A DNA stretch of 64,000 nucleotides from contig CBDCBW010000014.1 of assembly GCA_965214485.1 (NCBI GenBank), positions 1-64,000 of the forward strand. Direction: 5' to 3'. Made by a program: the position numbers and the translations under genes. The notes under the pieces are model-generated. The model did not search any database. It was not told where the DNA came from and saw nothing but the letters and a program-made list of their open reading frames with translations. The DNA comes from JANQRZ01 sp965214485. Lineage in GTDB: Bacteria; Bacteroidota; Rhodothermia; Rhodothermales; JANQRZ01. Of the stretch, positions 19,927 to 29,070 are shown piece by piece (position 1 is the stretch's first letter; each line of letters starts with the position of its first letter).

Positions 19927-22248
19927 ATGCAGCGCGTCGCCGACTTTCTTCTCCGCTTTCCGCGCCTCGCCTTCGGCGCGCTCGTGGCGCTCTCGCTCGC
20001 CGCCGGGCTCTACCTCCTCGTCGGCGGCATCCGGTTCGACTACAACCTCGAGAACTTCCTCCCGGCGGACGACCCGGCGATCCAGCAGTACAAGGCCTTC
20101 ACCGAGGACTACGAGCCGGACGACGCCTTCATCGTCGTCGGCTTCGAGGCGGACGACGTGTTCGCGGTCGAGACGCTGCGCGACCTCCGGGCGATGACCG
20201 AGGCGCTTGAGCAGATCGAGGGCGTCGAGGACGTGGCCTCGGTGACGTCGATTGAGAACCTGCGCGGGACGGTCGATGGGGTCGAGGTGGTGCCGCTCGT
20301 CGGCGAGATCGTGGACCACCCGGACTCGCTCCGGGCGATCCGGGCGAGCGTGCTCGGCGACTCGCTCGCGGCGGGCTACGTCGTCAACCGCGCGGGCACG
20401 GCGACGGCGCTCTTCGTCCGCATCGACCCGGCGCTGAACTCGTTCGCCACGCGCGGCGCCATCATCGAGCAGGCGCAGGCGGCCCTCGCGCCGTTCGGGG
20501 ACCACTACGCCTTCCGGTGGTCGGGCTACCCGTACCTCCGCAACGCCTACGTGACGCTGCTCCAGACCGAGGTGATCCGGTCCATCGGCCTCGCCTCGCT
20601 GGTCATCGTGCTCGTGCTGCTGTGGATGTTCCGCAACGTGCGCGGGGTGGTGCTCCCGATCGTCGTCGTGTGGCTCGGGGTGCTGTGGACGATCGCCGGG
20701 ATGATGCTCTTCGGCTCGTCGATCGACGTGCTGACGAGCACGCTCGCGGCGATCATCCTGGTCGTCGCGGTGGCGGACTCGCTGCACCTCCTGGCGAAGT
20801 ACTACGACGGCCTCGGGGCCGGACTCGACAAGCGCGCCGCGATCCGGCAGATGGCGGTCCGGCTCGGCGCGGCGACGCTGCTGACGAGCGTCACGACCGC
20901 CATCGGCTTCGGCACGCTCGCCACGAGCCAGGTGGTCCCGATGAAGCGCTTCGGCGCGTTCACGGCCCTCGGCGTGGTGCTGACGTTCGCGCTCTCGCTC
21001 GTGCTCGTCACGACGGTCCTGCTCTGGACGAAGCCGCCGACCAAAGAGCAGATCGCCCGCCTGAGCCTCGGCGGCTTTACCCGCTTCCTGCGTTGGGTGG
21101 ACGGCTTCGCCGAGCGCCGAGCCCGGCTGATCCTCGTCGCCACGGCGGTGGTCTGCGCGCTCAGCCTGGTCGGAGCGGCGCAGCTCCGGGTGAACTCGTT
21201 CATCAACGACGACCTCGGCCCGCGCACCCAGGTCTACCAGGACATCCGGTGGTTCGAGGAGCACATCGTCTCGCCGTTCCGCTTCGAGGTGGTACTCACC
21301 GCCGACGCGCCGGACGCCTTCAAGGAGCCGGCGCTGCTCGGGACCGTCGAGGCCGTCGAGGGCTGGCTCGCGGCGCAGCCCGCCGTCCACCGCGTCGCCG
21401 CGCCGACGGACCTCCTCAAGCAGCTCAACCGCGCCCTCCGCGCCGACTCCGCCTCGGCCTACCGCCTGCCCGCGACCGCCGACCTCGCCGCGCAGTACTT
21501 CTTCCTCCTCGAGCTGACCGACGAGGAGGCCCTCCGCCGGTTCGTGGACTTCGACTACGGCGAGGTCCGCCTCAGCGCCCTGATGGACGACGTGGGCTCG
21601 GCCCGGATCAAGGCGTTCCAGCGCGACTTCGACGCCTTCCTCGCCGAGACCCTGCCCGAGGGCGTCGAGGCGACGCAGACCGGGACGATTGCGCTCGCGG
21701 CGGGGCTCTCGGACTACCTCGTGCGGAGCCTCCTGCTCTCGCTCGGCCTCGCGTTCGTGTTCATCTCGGTCCTGATGGGATTTCTGTTCCGCGACGCCAG
21801 GCTGGTGCTGATCTCGCTCCTCCCGAACGTCGCCCCGCTCGTCGTCGTCGCCGGGCTGATGGGCGCGTTCGGGATCGAGATCAAGCCTGCTACGGCCGTG
21901 ATCTTCTCGATTGCCTTCGGCATCGCCATCGACGACACGATCCACATGCTGGCCCGGCTGCGGCAGGAGCTACGGGCCGGAGTGCCGTACCGCGCCGCTC
22001 TCCGCGCGACGATCCTCGGCACGGGCAAGGCCGTGATCCTGACCTCGGTGATCCTCTTCGGCGGCTTCATCGTGCTGACGACGAGCGTCTTCCAGAGCAC
22101 GACCTACATGGGCGCGCTGGTCTCGGCGACGGTGGCCCTCGCCGTCCTCGCGGACCTGTTCCTGCTCCCGGCCCTGCTCCACGTCCTCGGCCCGAAGGCG
22201 GCGACGGCGGGCGCTGCCCCGGAGGAGCCGGAGCGGATCGCAGCGTGA
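19927..22248 (+). CDS. RND/MMPL family transporter
   Basis: A 773-residue inner-membrane RND-superfamily protein of the two-fold MMPL/SSD type. TM1 is near residues 12-34, then a periplasmic loop, five TMs (about 215-365), TM7 near 398, a second loop and a second five-TM bundle (about 595-755). VAVADSLHLLAKYYDGL and IAIDDTIHMLARLRQEL in the TM4-equivalents carry the acidic residues for proton coupling. Relatives move lipids, hopanoids or drugs. No membrane-fusion protein is adjacent, so the cargo is unknown. Confidence 0.9.
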   Translation: MQRVADFLLRFPRLAFGALVALSLAAGLYLLVGGIRFDYNLENFLPADDPAIQQYKAFTEDYEPDDAFIVVGFEADDVFAVETLRDLRAMTEALEQIEGVEDVASVTSIENLRGTVDGVEVVPLVGEIVDHPDSLRAIRASVLGDSLAAGYVVNRAGTATALFVRIDPALNSFATRGAIIEQAQAALAPFGDHYAFRWSGYPYLRNAYVTLLQTEVIRSIGLASLVIVLVLLWMFRNVRGVVLPIVVVWLGVLWTIAGMMLFGSSIDVLTSTLAAIILVVAVADSLHLLAKYYDGLGAGLDKRAAIRQMAVRLGAATLLTSVTTAIGFGTLATSQVVPMKRFGAFTALGVVLTFALSLVLVTTVLLWTKPPTKEQIARLSLGGFTRFLRWVDGFAERRARLILVATAVVCALSLVGAAQLRVNSFINDDLGPRTQVYQDIRWFEEHIVSPFRFEVVLTADAPDAFKEPALLGTVEAVEGWLAAQPAVHRVAAPTDLLKQLNRALRADSASAYRLPATADLAAQYFFLLELTDEEALRRFVDFDYGEVRLSALMDDVGSARIKAFQRDFDAFLAETLPEGVEATQTGTIALAAGLSDYLVRSLLLSLGLAFVFISVLMGFLFRDARLVLISLLPNVAPLVVVAGLMGAFGIEIKPATAVIFSIAFGIAIDDTIHMLARLRQELRAGVPYRAALRATILGTGKAVILTSVILFGGFIVLTTSVFQSTTYMGALVSATVALAVLADLFLLPALLHVLGPKAATAGAAPEEPERIAA

Positions 22249-22264
22249 CGGACCGGCGTATGCC

Positions 22265-22400
22265 GTCACCCCGAGCGCAGCCAAGGGCTTGGCCGAGGGC
22301 TTGAAAGACCCGAAGCGAAGTCGAAGGGTCTTTGGTGGTGTGCCGGTAGAGATCCTTCGACTTCGGCCCTTGCGGGCCTCCGCTCAGGAGGACACAGGGC
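22265..22400. repeat. REP-like dispersed palindromic element
   Basis: The ends GTCACCCCGAGCGCAG and the complement of CTCCGCTCAGGAGGACAC form imperfect inverted termini. Inside is a perfect 8-bp stem AAAGACCC/GGGTCTTT (22304-22333), then GATCCTTCGACTTCGG. This is the widespread GTCATCCTGAGCG...GATCCTTCGAC type of repetitive extragenic palindrome. It fills most of the gap between the RND gene and yidD. Confidence 0.7.
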
Positions 22401-22421
22401 AACCGATCGCCACCCCCTTTC

Positions 22422-22733
22422 ATGGCCTCGTCGCTTCTCCCGGTCTTACGCTGGACGGCCGCGCTCCCCCGCCGCCTGCTCGTCGGCCTCGTGCGGTTCT
22501 ATCAGCTTGCCGTCTCCCCGCACTTCCCGTCGAGCTGCCGGTTCACGCCGACCTGCTCGCAGTATGCCATCCTTGCGCTGCGGAAGTACGGCGCGGTGCG
22601 CGGGAGCCTCCTTGCCGGGTGGCGGATTCTGCGTTGCAACCCGTGGGGCGGGCACGGCCACGACCCGCCGCGCTGGTTCGGGGAGGCAGGAACGGAGAGG
22701 AGCGCACGAACGGAAGAGGAGGCGTGCTGCTGA
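22422..22733 (+). CDS. yidD: membrane protein insertion efficiency factor YidD
   Basis: A 103-residue YidD, a small membrane-associated protein that assists YidC-dependent membrane protein insertion. It has an amphipathic N-terminal helix, then the family signature FYQLAVSPHFPSSCRFTPTC, SQYAILALRKYG, GSLLAGWRILRCNPWGGHGH and DPP. The last 20 residues (GTERSARTEEEACC) are a non-conserved tail. It is not beside rnpA-yidC, its common location, but upstream of the MoaB-like gene with a 46-bp gap. Confidence 0.96.
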   Translation: MASSLLPVLRWTAALPRRLLVGLVRFYQLAVSPHFPSSCRFTPTCSQYAILALRKYGAVRGSLLAGWRILRCNPWGGHGHDPPRWFGEAGTERSARTEEEACC

Positions 22734-22779
22734 CTCGTGGTCCCCTCGCCCTCTCTCCCACTCACCCCTTCCCAAACCC

Positions 22780-23298
22780 GTGAGCTACGCCGAGCACAAG
22801 CGGAAGGCGAAGGACACGCCCGTCCGGTGCGCCGTCCTCACCGTCTCCGACACGCGCACGCCCGAGACCGACACGAGCGGCGCGCTACTCCGCGCCCGCC
22901 TCGAAGCCGCCGGGCACGACGTAGCAGAGTACGCGGTGGTCCCGGACGACGCCGAAACCATCCGGGCGAAGCTCGACGCGTGGGCAGCGACCGTCGAGGT
23001 GGTGGTGACGACGGGCGGCACCGGGATCGCTCGGCGGGACACGACGGTCGAGGTGGCCGAGGCGTTGTTCGCCAAAACGATCCCCGGCTTCGGCGAGCTG
23101 TTCCGGGCGCTCTCGTTCGAGGAGATCGGCGCGGGGGCGATGCTCTCGCGCGCGACGGCGGGCGTCTACGGCGCGGGCGACCGGGCGACGCTGCTCTTCT
23201 GCTGCCCCGGCTCGCAGGCGGCGGTGCGGCTCGCGGCGGACCGGCTGATCGTGCCGGAGCTAGAGCACCTCGTCTGGGAAATCCTGCGGCAGCGCTAG
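22780..23298 (+). CDS. MogA/MoaB family molybdenum cofactor biosynthesis protein
   Basis: A 172-residue MoaB-type protein with the molybdopterin-binding fold: CAVLTVSDTRTPETDTSGA, the TTGGTGIARRDTTVEVAE loop, FGELFRALSFEEIG, and SRATAGVYG then FCCPGSQAAVRLA. MogA-like members adenylylate molybdopterin; many MoaB proteins persist without a clear role. No other molybdenum cofactor gene is in the window. The GTG at 22780 is used since the frame upstream overlaps yidD. Confidence 0.9.
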   Translation: MSYAEHKRKAKDTPVRCAVLTVSDTRTPETDTSGALLRARLEAAGHDVAEYAVVPDDAETIRAKLDAWAATVEVVVTTGGTGIARRDTTVEVAEALFAKTIPGFGELFRALSFEEIGAGAMLSRATAGVYGAGDRATLLFCCPGSQAAVRLAADRLIVPELEHLVWEILRQR

Positions 23299-23303
23299 GC
23301 CTG

Positions 23304-23579
23304 CTACGCCGCCCGGCGCCGGCCGCCGTGCCCGCCGACCGAGACGAGCACGCGGGCGTTGGCGACGAACCGACCGACCGTCCCCCGGACCTCGTCGGCG
23401 ACGCGGCGGCGGAGGGCGTGCGCCGTCGGCGCGTCGAAGAACCCGGCGTAGACGTTACGCGGGAGGTCCGCCTCGTCACCCTCGACCTGGTTTCGCAGCC
23501 CGAGGAAGGCCAGCTCGCGCTCGACGCGGGCGCGGTCGGTGTCGGCAACGTCGAGGGTGGTGACGACGAGGTAGCTCAT
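23304..23579 (-). CDS. small conserved-looking protein, function unknown
   Basis: A 91-residue soluble protein. The ATG at 23579 begins MSYLVVTTLDVADTDRARVE, and the sequence alternates beta and alpha like a small ferredoxin-like or ABM-type fold (LPRNVYAGFFDAPTAHALRR, ANARVLVSVGG). I do not recognise the family. It is convergent with the MoaB-like gene (5 bp) and sits 146 bp downstream of the superoxide dismutase gene on the same strand. It uses high-GC codons like its neighbours, which supports real coding. Confidence 0.55.
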   Translation of the reverse strand: MSYLVVTTLDVADTDRARVERELAFLGLRNQVEGDEADLPRNVYAGFFDAPTAHALRRRVADEVRGTVGRFVANARVLVSVGGHGGRRRAA

Positions 23580-23725
23580 AAAAACCGGCGGTTGGGGTGG
23601 AGGATGCCCGAGGCTACGGCCGGGCGGTGACAGCCCCGTGTCGCACCCGCCCAACCGGCGCGACCGGGCCGAAAAAAGGGCGGCAGGCTCTCGGCCCACC
23701 GCCCCGGCGTTCGCGCCGCGCTGCA

Positions 23726-24340
<615 letters not shown>

Positions 24341-24433
24341 GGTAGCGGGGCTTGGGTGATGGGCGGTTGTGGAGAGAGGCTTCAACGGCGCTCCCGCCCC
24401 GGCGTTTCCCGGAGCCCGGTGGGGCGGGGGTAG

Positions 24434-24455
24434 GGGCGAACACGTGGGTTCGCCC
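24434..24455. repeat. GGGGCGAAC-type palindromic repeat
   Basis: An 8-bp perfect stem (GGGCGAAC/GTTCGCCC) with a 6-nt loop is preceded by GTAG. It is followed by two GGGATCAACGG units and a partial reverse motif ending CCTACCCCG near 24533. This is another dispersed palindrome type in the 185-bp gap between the superoxide dismutase and rpiA genes. Confidence 0.6.
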
Positions 24456-24525
24456 TGTTCGGGATCAACGGGTTTGGGATCAACGGCGCGGCCGGGGGGA
24501 CACACAGGGCTGCCCCTGCGCGGTC

Positions 24526-25269
24526 CTACCCCGCCCTCCGGTGCCGGACCTCGCCGCTCGGCTCGCCGACGAGCACATCCGTCGCTAGCCCGACGAACAG
24601 GCCGTGGTCGAGCACGCCGGGGACCGCGTGGAGCGCGGCGTCGAGCGCGGCGGGGTCGGCGATGGGGTCGAAGCGGGCGTCGAGAATCCAGAAGCCCTGG
24701 TCGGTCACGACCGGGCCGTCCTTCTTCTCCGCCATCCGCAGCGTCGGCTCGCCGCCGAGCGACCGGAGCGCCCGCTCGACCGGAGCCGCCGCGAAGGGCA
24801 AGACCTCGACCGGCACCGGCCCCTTCGTCCCGAGCCGCTCTACCTCCTTCGATGGGTCGATGAGGACGACGAACCGCCCGGCTGCCGCCGCCACGACTTT
24901 CTCCCGCGTGTGCGCCCCACCGCGCCCCTTGACGAGGTGGATCGCCCCGCCGCGGACTGCCACCTCGTCGGCCCCGTCGAGGGCGAGGTCGAGCACCTCC
25001 ACGTCGTCGAGCCCCGCGAGCGGGATGCCGTGCGCGCGGGCGAGGCGCTCGGCGGCGAAGGAGGTCGGGACGCCGACCACGTCGAGGCCTTCGGCGGCAA
25101 TGCGTTCGCCGAGGGCGCGGAGCGCGTGCGCTGTCGTCGAGCCGGTCCCGAGGCCGAGCCGCATCCCGCTCTCGACGAGCGCCGCAGCCGCCTCGCCGAC
25201 GATCCGCTTCGCTTGCGCCTGCTTCGCGTCTCTCGTTTCTCGTTCCTGGTTCCTGGTTTCGTCCGGCAT
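24526..25269 (-). CDS. rpiA: ribose-5-phosphate isomerase A
   Basis: A 247-residue RpiA, interconverting ribose-5-phosphate and ribulose-5-phosphate in the pentose phosphate pathway. Motifs are LGLGTGSTTAHALRAL, GVPTSF, LALDGADEVA, LVKGRGGAHTREKVVAAAA with the catalytic acidic and Lys residues, and GVLDHGLFVG. The first 16 residues (MPDETRNQERETRDAK) are not conserved and are encoded by a low-complexity GAAACC/GAACC tract that continues upstream of the ATG. A second start near residue 36 (GMRLGL) is too late, so the extension is probably real. Confidence 0.95.
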   Translation of the reverse strand: MPDETRNQERETRDAKQAQAKRIVGEAAAALVESGMRLGLGTGSTTAHALRALGERIAAEGLDVVGVPTSFAAERLARAHGIPLAGLDDVEVLDLALDGADEVAVRGGAIHLVKGRGGAHTREKVVAAAAGRFVVLIDPSKEVERLGTKGPVPVEVLPFAAAPVERALRSLGGEPTLRMAEKKDGPVVTDQGFWILDARFDPIADPAALDAALHAVPGVLDHGLFVGLATDVLVGEPSGEVRHRRAG

Positions 25270-25324
25270 AGGTCTCGCTGGAGAGGAACCGGAAACTAGA
25301 AACTAAAAACCAGAAACCCAACCC

Positions 25325-26557
<1,233 letters not shown>

Positions 26558-26560
26558 CGG

Positions 26561-27823
26561 CTACTCGTAGCGAAGGGACTCGATGGGGCGACTGCGGGCG
26601 GCAGCCCACGCCGGGATAAAGCCGAAGAGCACGCCGACACCGACGCAGATCCCGAAGGCGAGCACGACGATCCCAGGCGAGAGCACGGCGGTGAACTTAG
26701 AGTTGATGTAGTGCGTCACGCCGAACGAGAGCAGCACGCCGACCACGCCACCGATCAAACACACGATCACGGCCTCGAGCAGGAACTGGGTCAGGATCGC
26801 CCGCCGGCTCGCCCCGACGGCCTTGCGGATGCCGATCTCGCGCGTGCGCTCGCGCACCGAGACGAACATGATGTTCATCACCCCGATCCCGCCGACCAAG
26901 AGCGCGAGCCCGGTGAGAAACAGGCCCACGCCGTAGATCGCCGCCTTGACGCCGGCGATTTCGGTGGCGAACGAGTCGTTGCGGTTGATGGCGAAGTTGT
27001 CCTCCTCCAGTGGATCGAGGCCGCGCACGGCGCGCACGATCCCGGTCAGCTCGTCCTCGGCGGCGGCCATGTGCTCCGCTCTGTCGACCTTGACCTGGAC
27101 GAAAATCTGCCGCCACTGGCTCAGCCCGAACGCGCTCTCGAAAACCGAGAGTGGCATCGTCACCTGGTTGTCGAACGAGAATAGGCCGAGGAACTTTCCC
27201 TGCTCTTCGAGCACGCCCACGACCTCCATTCGTGCTCCCCCGACCCGAATGCGCTTGCCGACGGGCGTCTCGCTAGGGAATAGGGCCTCGGCCACGTCCT
27301 GTCCAATCACGCACACCGGGCGGGCCGCCCGCTCCTCGACCTCGCCGTAGAACCGCCCAGCGCTGAGGTTGAAGTTGTTGATGTCGGCGGTGGCGGGCGT
27401 GGAGCCGCGGATGAAGACCGTCGACAGCTCGCGGTCCTGGTATTGCACCCCGCGCATCGTCCGAACCTCGGGGGCCACGGCGATGGCGTAGCGCGACCGC
27501 TCTTCGATGGCATCAGCGACGGCCAGCGTGATCGGCGGGCGGTTGATGTAGCGCCACCAATCGTTCTCGAACGTCTGCGGATTCTTCTCGACTGACAGCG
27601 TGTTGGTGCCGAGCATCGCCATCGAGCGGTCGAACCCGCGCTCGATGCCGTTGATCGTCGTGAACATCGCCGTCACCGAGACGATGCCGATGATGATGCC
27701 GAGCGTGGTAAGGACCGCGCGGAGCTTGTTGGCCCAGATCGCGCGGAGGGCGATCCGGAGACCTTCGGCGAATTCGAGAAGCGCGGTGCGCAACGGCGGC
27801 AGGGTCGGGCGGGGGTCGGGCAA
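26561..27823 (-). CDS. MacB/FtsX-type ABC transporter permease (paralogue)
   Basis: A 420-residue paralogue of the next gene, with the same four-TM layout and the loop RTREIGIRKAVGASRRAILTQF. The N-terminal TM follows WANKLRAVLTTLGIIIGIVSV. The start is a TTG at 27823. It is tightly coupled to the downstream permease (3-bp gap). As no ATPase is adjacent, the ATP-binding subunit must be encoded elsewhere; the one at 40188 already has its own permease partner. Confidence 0.92.
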   Translation of the reverse strand: MPDPRPTLPPLRTALLEFAEGLRIALRAIWANKLRAVLTTLGIIIGIVSVTAMFTTINGIERGFDRSMAMLGTNTLSVEKNPQTFENDWWRYINRPPITLAVADAIEERSRYAIAVAPEVRTMRGVQYQDRELSTVFIRGSTPATADINNFNLSAGRFYGEVEERAARPVCVIGQDVAEALFPSETPVGKRIRVGGARMEVVGVLEEQGKFLGLFSFDNQVTMPLSVFESAFGLSQWRQIFVQVKVDRAEHMAAAEDELTGIVRAVRGLDPLEEDNFAINRNDSFATEIAGVKAAIYGVGLFLTGLALLVGGIGVMNIMFVSVRERTREIGIRKAVGASRRAILTQFLLEAVIVCLIGGVVGVLLSFGVTHYINSKFTAVLSPGIVVLAFGICVGVGVLFGFIPAWAAARSRPIESLRYE

Positions 27824-27878
27824 CGCGGACGCTTACGACCGCCCCTGCCGGGAGTTGCGCGGATCAGTACCGGCGCAG

Positions 27879-28307
27879 TCAGACAGCGGCGCGGCGGGCC
27901 GGGGCCACGGTCGGCTCCGCCGCGAGCGGCTCGGCACGGGCGACGACCAGCGGCTTGAGCCACGCGCTGTACCCCCAGAGCAGGAAGAGCAGCATCGCCG
28001 CGAGCGCGTAGGCCGGCACCCCGCCAGCGGGGTCGAAGCGGAGGTGATAGAACACGATGTTGACCGCGATCGGGACGAGCATCACGAGCGCGAGCGGCAC
28101 GAACCGGCCGAGCAGCAACAGCGCCCCGATGACGACCTCGAAGACCTTCACGAGCGGCAGCACGCCCGCCCCGACGAGCGCGCCGAGGAACGCCCCGCCG
28201 GCCTCCGGCGGAGGCGGCTGCGGGATGAAGTTCAGGAAGCCGTTGAGGCCGAAGATGAAGAGCATCGCGCCAAGGAGGTAGCGGACGACGGTGACGGCGG
28301 TAGCCAT
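27879..28307 (-). CDS. DoxX-like four-helix membrane protein
   Basis: A 142-residue integral membrane protein with four hydrophobic helices (about 5-24, 42-67, 72-92, 99-118). MATAVTVVRYLLGAMLFIFG, LPLVKVFEVVIGALLLL and LVPIAVNIVFYHL fit DoxX/DoxD-like proteins of Bacteroidota. The C-terminus is an Ala/Pro-rich cytoplasmic tail. The role is uncertain; relatives have been linked to redox and sulfur metabolism. It is 55 bp upstream of the permease operon on the same strand. Confidence 0.75.
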   Translation of the reverse strand: MATAVTVVRYLLGAMLFIFGLNGFLNFIPQPPPPEAGGAFLGALVGAGVLPLVKVFEVVIGALLLLGRFVPLALVMLVPIAVNIVFYHLRFDPAGGVPAYALAAMLLFLLWGYSAWLKPLVVARAEPLAAEPTVAPARRAAV

Positions 28308-28386
28308 GAGCGTGAGGGGTTAGGGTGATTAGTTGTTGCAACAGGCAACGGACTAACCTCTTCCTGCCTCGCCGGTTCCCCGTGCC

Positions 28387-28424
28387 GCTACAGCGCGCTG
28401 CTACAGCGCGCGCTGCTACAGCGC
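28387..28424. repeat. three tandem copies of a GCTACAGCGC unit spanning the GNAT stop codon
   Basis: GCTACAGCGC recurs at 28387, 28400 and 28415 (13- and 15-bp spacing). The CTA in the last copy is the complement of the TAG stop of the GNAT gene, so the gene's final codons and stop have been duplicated twice downstream. Confidence 0.85.
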
Positions 28425-28916
28425 CTTCTCGAACCGGATGCGGTAGTCCTGATACGTCGCATTGTAGCCGGCGGCGGTGACCTCGAACCCTTCGCGCAGC
28501 CCGAGCACGGTCATGCCGGGGTGCATGTTGGGGAAGGTGTCGTAGGCGAAGCGGGCGTAGCCCAGCCCCCGTGCTTCGCGCTCCATCGCCCCGAGCAGCG
28601 CCCGCGCGACCCCGCGCCCCCGGTGGGCCTCGAGCACGCCGCCCTTCGCGCTGTAGTAGACCGTCTCGCTCAGCCCGTACCCCACCTTGAACCCGACCGG
28701 CTCGCCGCTCACCCACGCGAGGAACAGCCGCAGGTCGCGCCGGTCGAGCTGGTTGATGACGCGGGCCTCGCCGAAGACGGTCCGGTTGAGCCGCCGGATC
28801 GTCGGGAAGTCTTCCATCCCGACGCGGGCGACGTGGACGGTGCCGGGTTCGGTCGTGGTCTGCACAGCGGTGACAAGGTTGACGACGCTCAGAATACGAT
28901 CTACAAGACCACACAT
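28416..28916 (-). CDS. GNAT family N-acetyltransferase
   Basis: A 166-residue acyl-CoA-dependent acetyltransferase. It shows the GNAT core: FLAWVSGEPVGFKVGY (strands 3-4), VLEAHRGRGVARALLGAMER (the R/Q-x-x-G-x-G/A acetyl-CoA loop), and FAYDTFPNMHPGMTVLGLREG before the last strand. The substrate is unknown. The ATG at 28916 lies just inside a dispersed repeat, so translation may begin a little later, for example near the GTG of VQTTTEPGTVHV. Confidence 0.85.
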   Translation of the reverse strand: MCGLVDRILSVVNLVTAVQTTTEPGTVHVARVGMEDFPTIRRLNRTVFGEARVINQLDRRDLRLFLAWVSGEPVGFKVGYGLSETVYYSAKGGVLEAHRGRGVARALLGAMEREARGLGYARFAYDTFPNMHPGMTVLGLREGFEVTAAGYNATYQDYRIRFEKAL

Positions 28917-28922
28917 CCAGTC

Positions 28923-28986
28923 ATTCCCGACCCCGATCGGGAATCCAGAGAATTAGCAAACCTGTGGGTCCCCGCCTTCGCGGGGA
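28923..28986. repeat. paired hairpins of the ATTCCCG / TCCCCGC dispersed repeat type
   Basis: Two stem-loops: ATTCCCGA/TCGGGAAT (28923-28944) and TCCCCGC/GCGGGGA with a CTTC loop (28969-28986), in the arrangement GTCATTCCCG...GAATCC...TCCCCGC...GGGGATGAC. This composite is a common repetitive palindrome in many bacterial genomes. It sits between the GNAT and helicase genes. Confidence 0.8.
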
Positions 28987-29044
28987 TGACTAGGAAACGA
29001 GTGGGGATGACTAGGAAACGAGTGGGGATGACTGGGAAACGAGT
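28982..29044. repeat. three tandem 21-bp copies derived from the dispersed repeat end
   Basis: GGGGATGACTAGGAAACGAGT occurs three times in a row (28982-29002, 29003-29023, 29024-29044) with one substitution in the third copy. The first half is the terminal GGGGATGAC of the adjoining palindromic repeat, so the array grew from the repeat's edge. Confidence 0.95.
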
Positions 29045-29070
29045 GAGGTAGCCCCCATCAAGCACACGTG

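Noticed and set aside
19753..21945. A 730-residue minus-strand frame
   Set aside because: It is antisense to the RND transporter gene, rich in Arg, Glu, Asp and His, and has no domain. It is a high-GC shadow frame.
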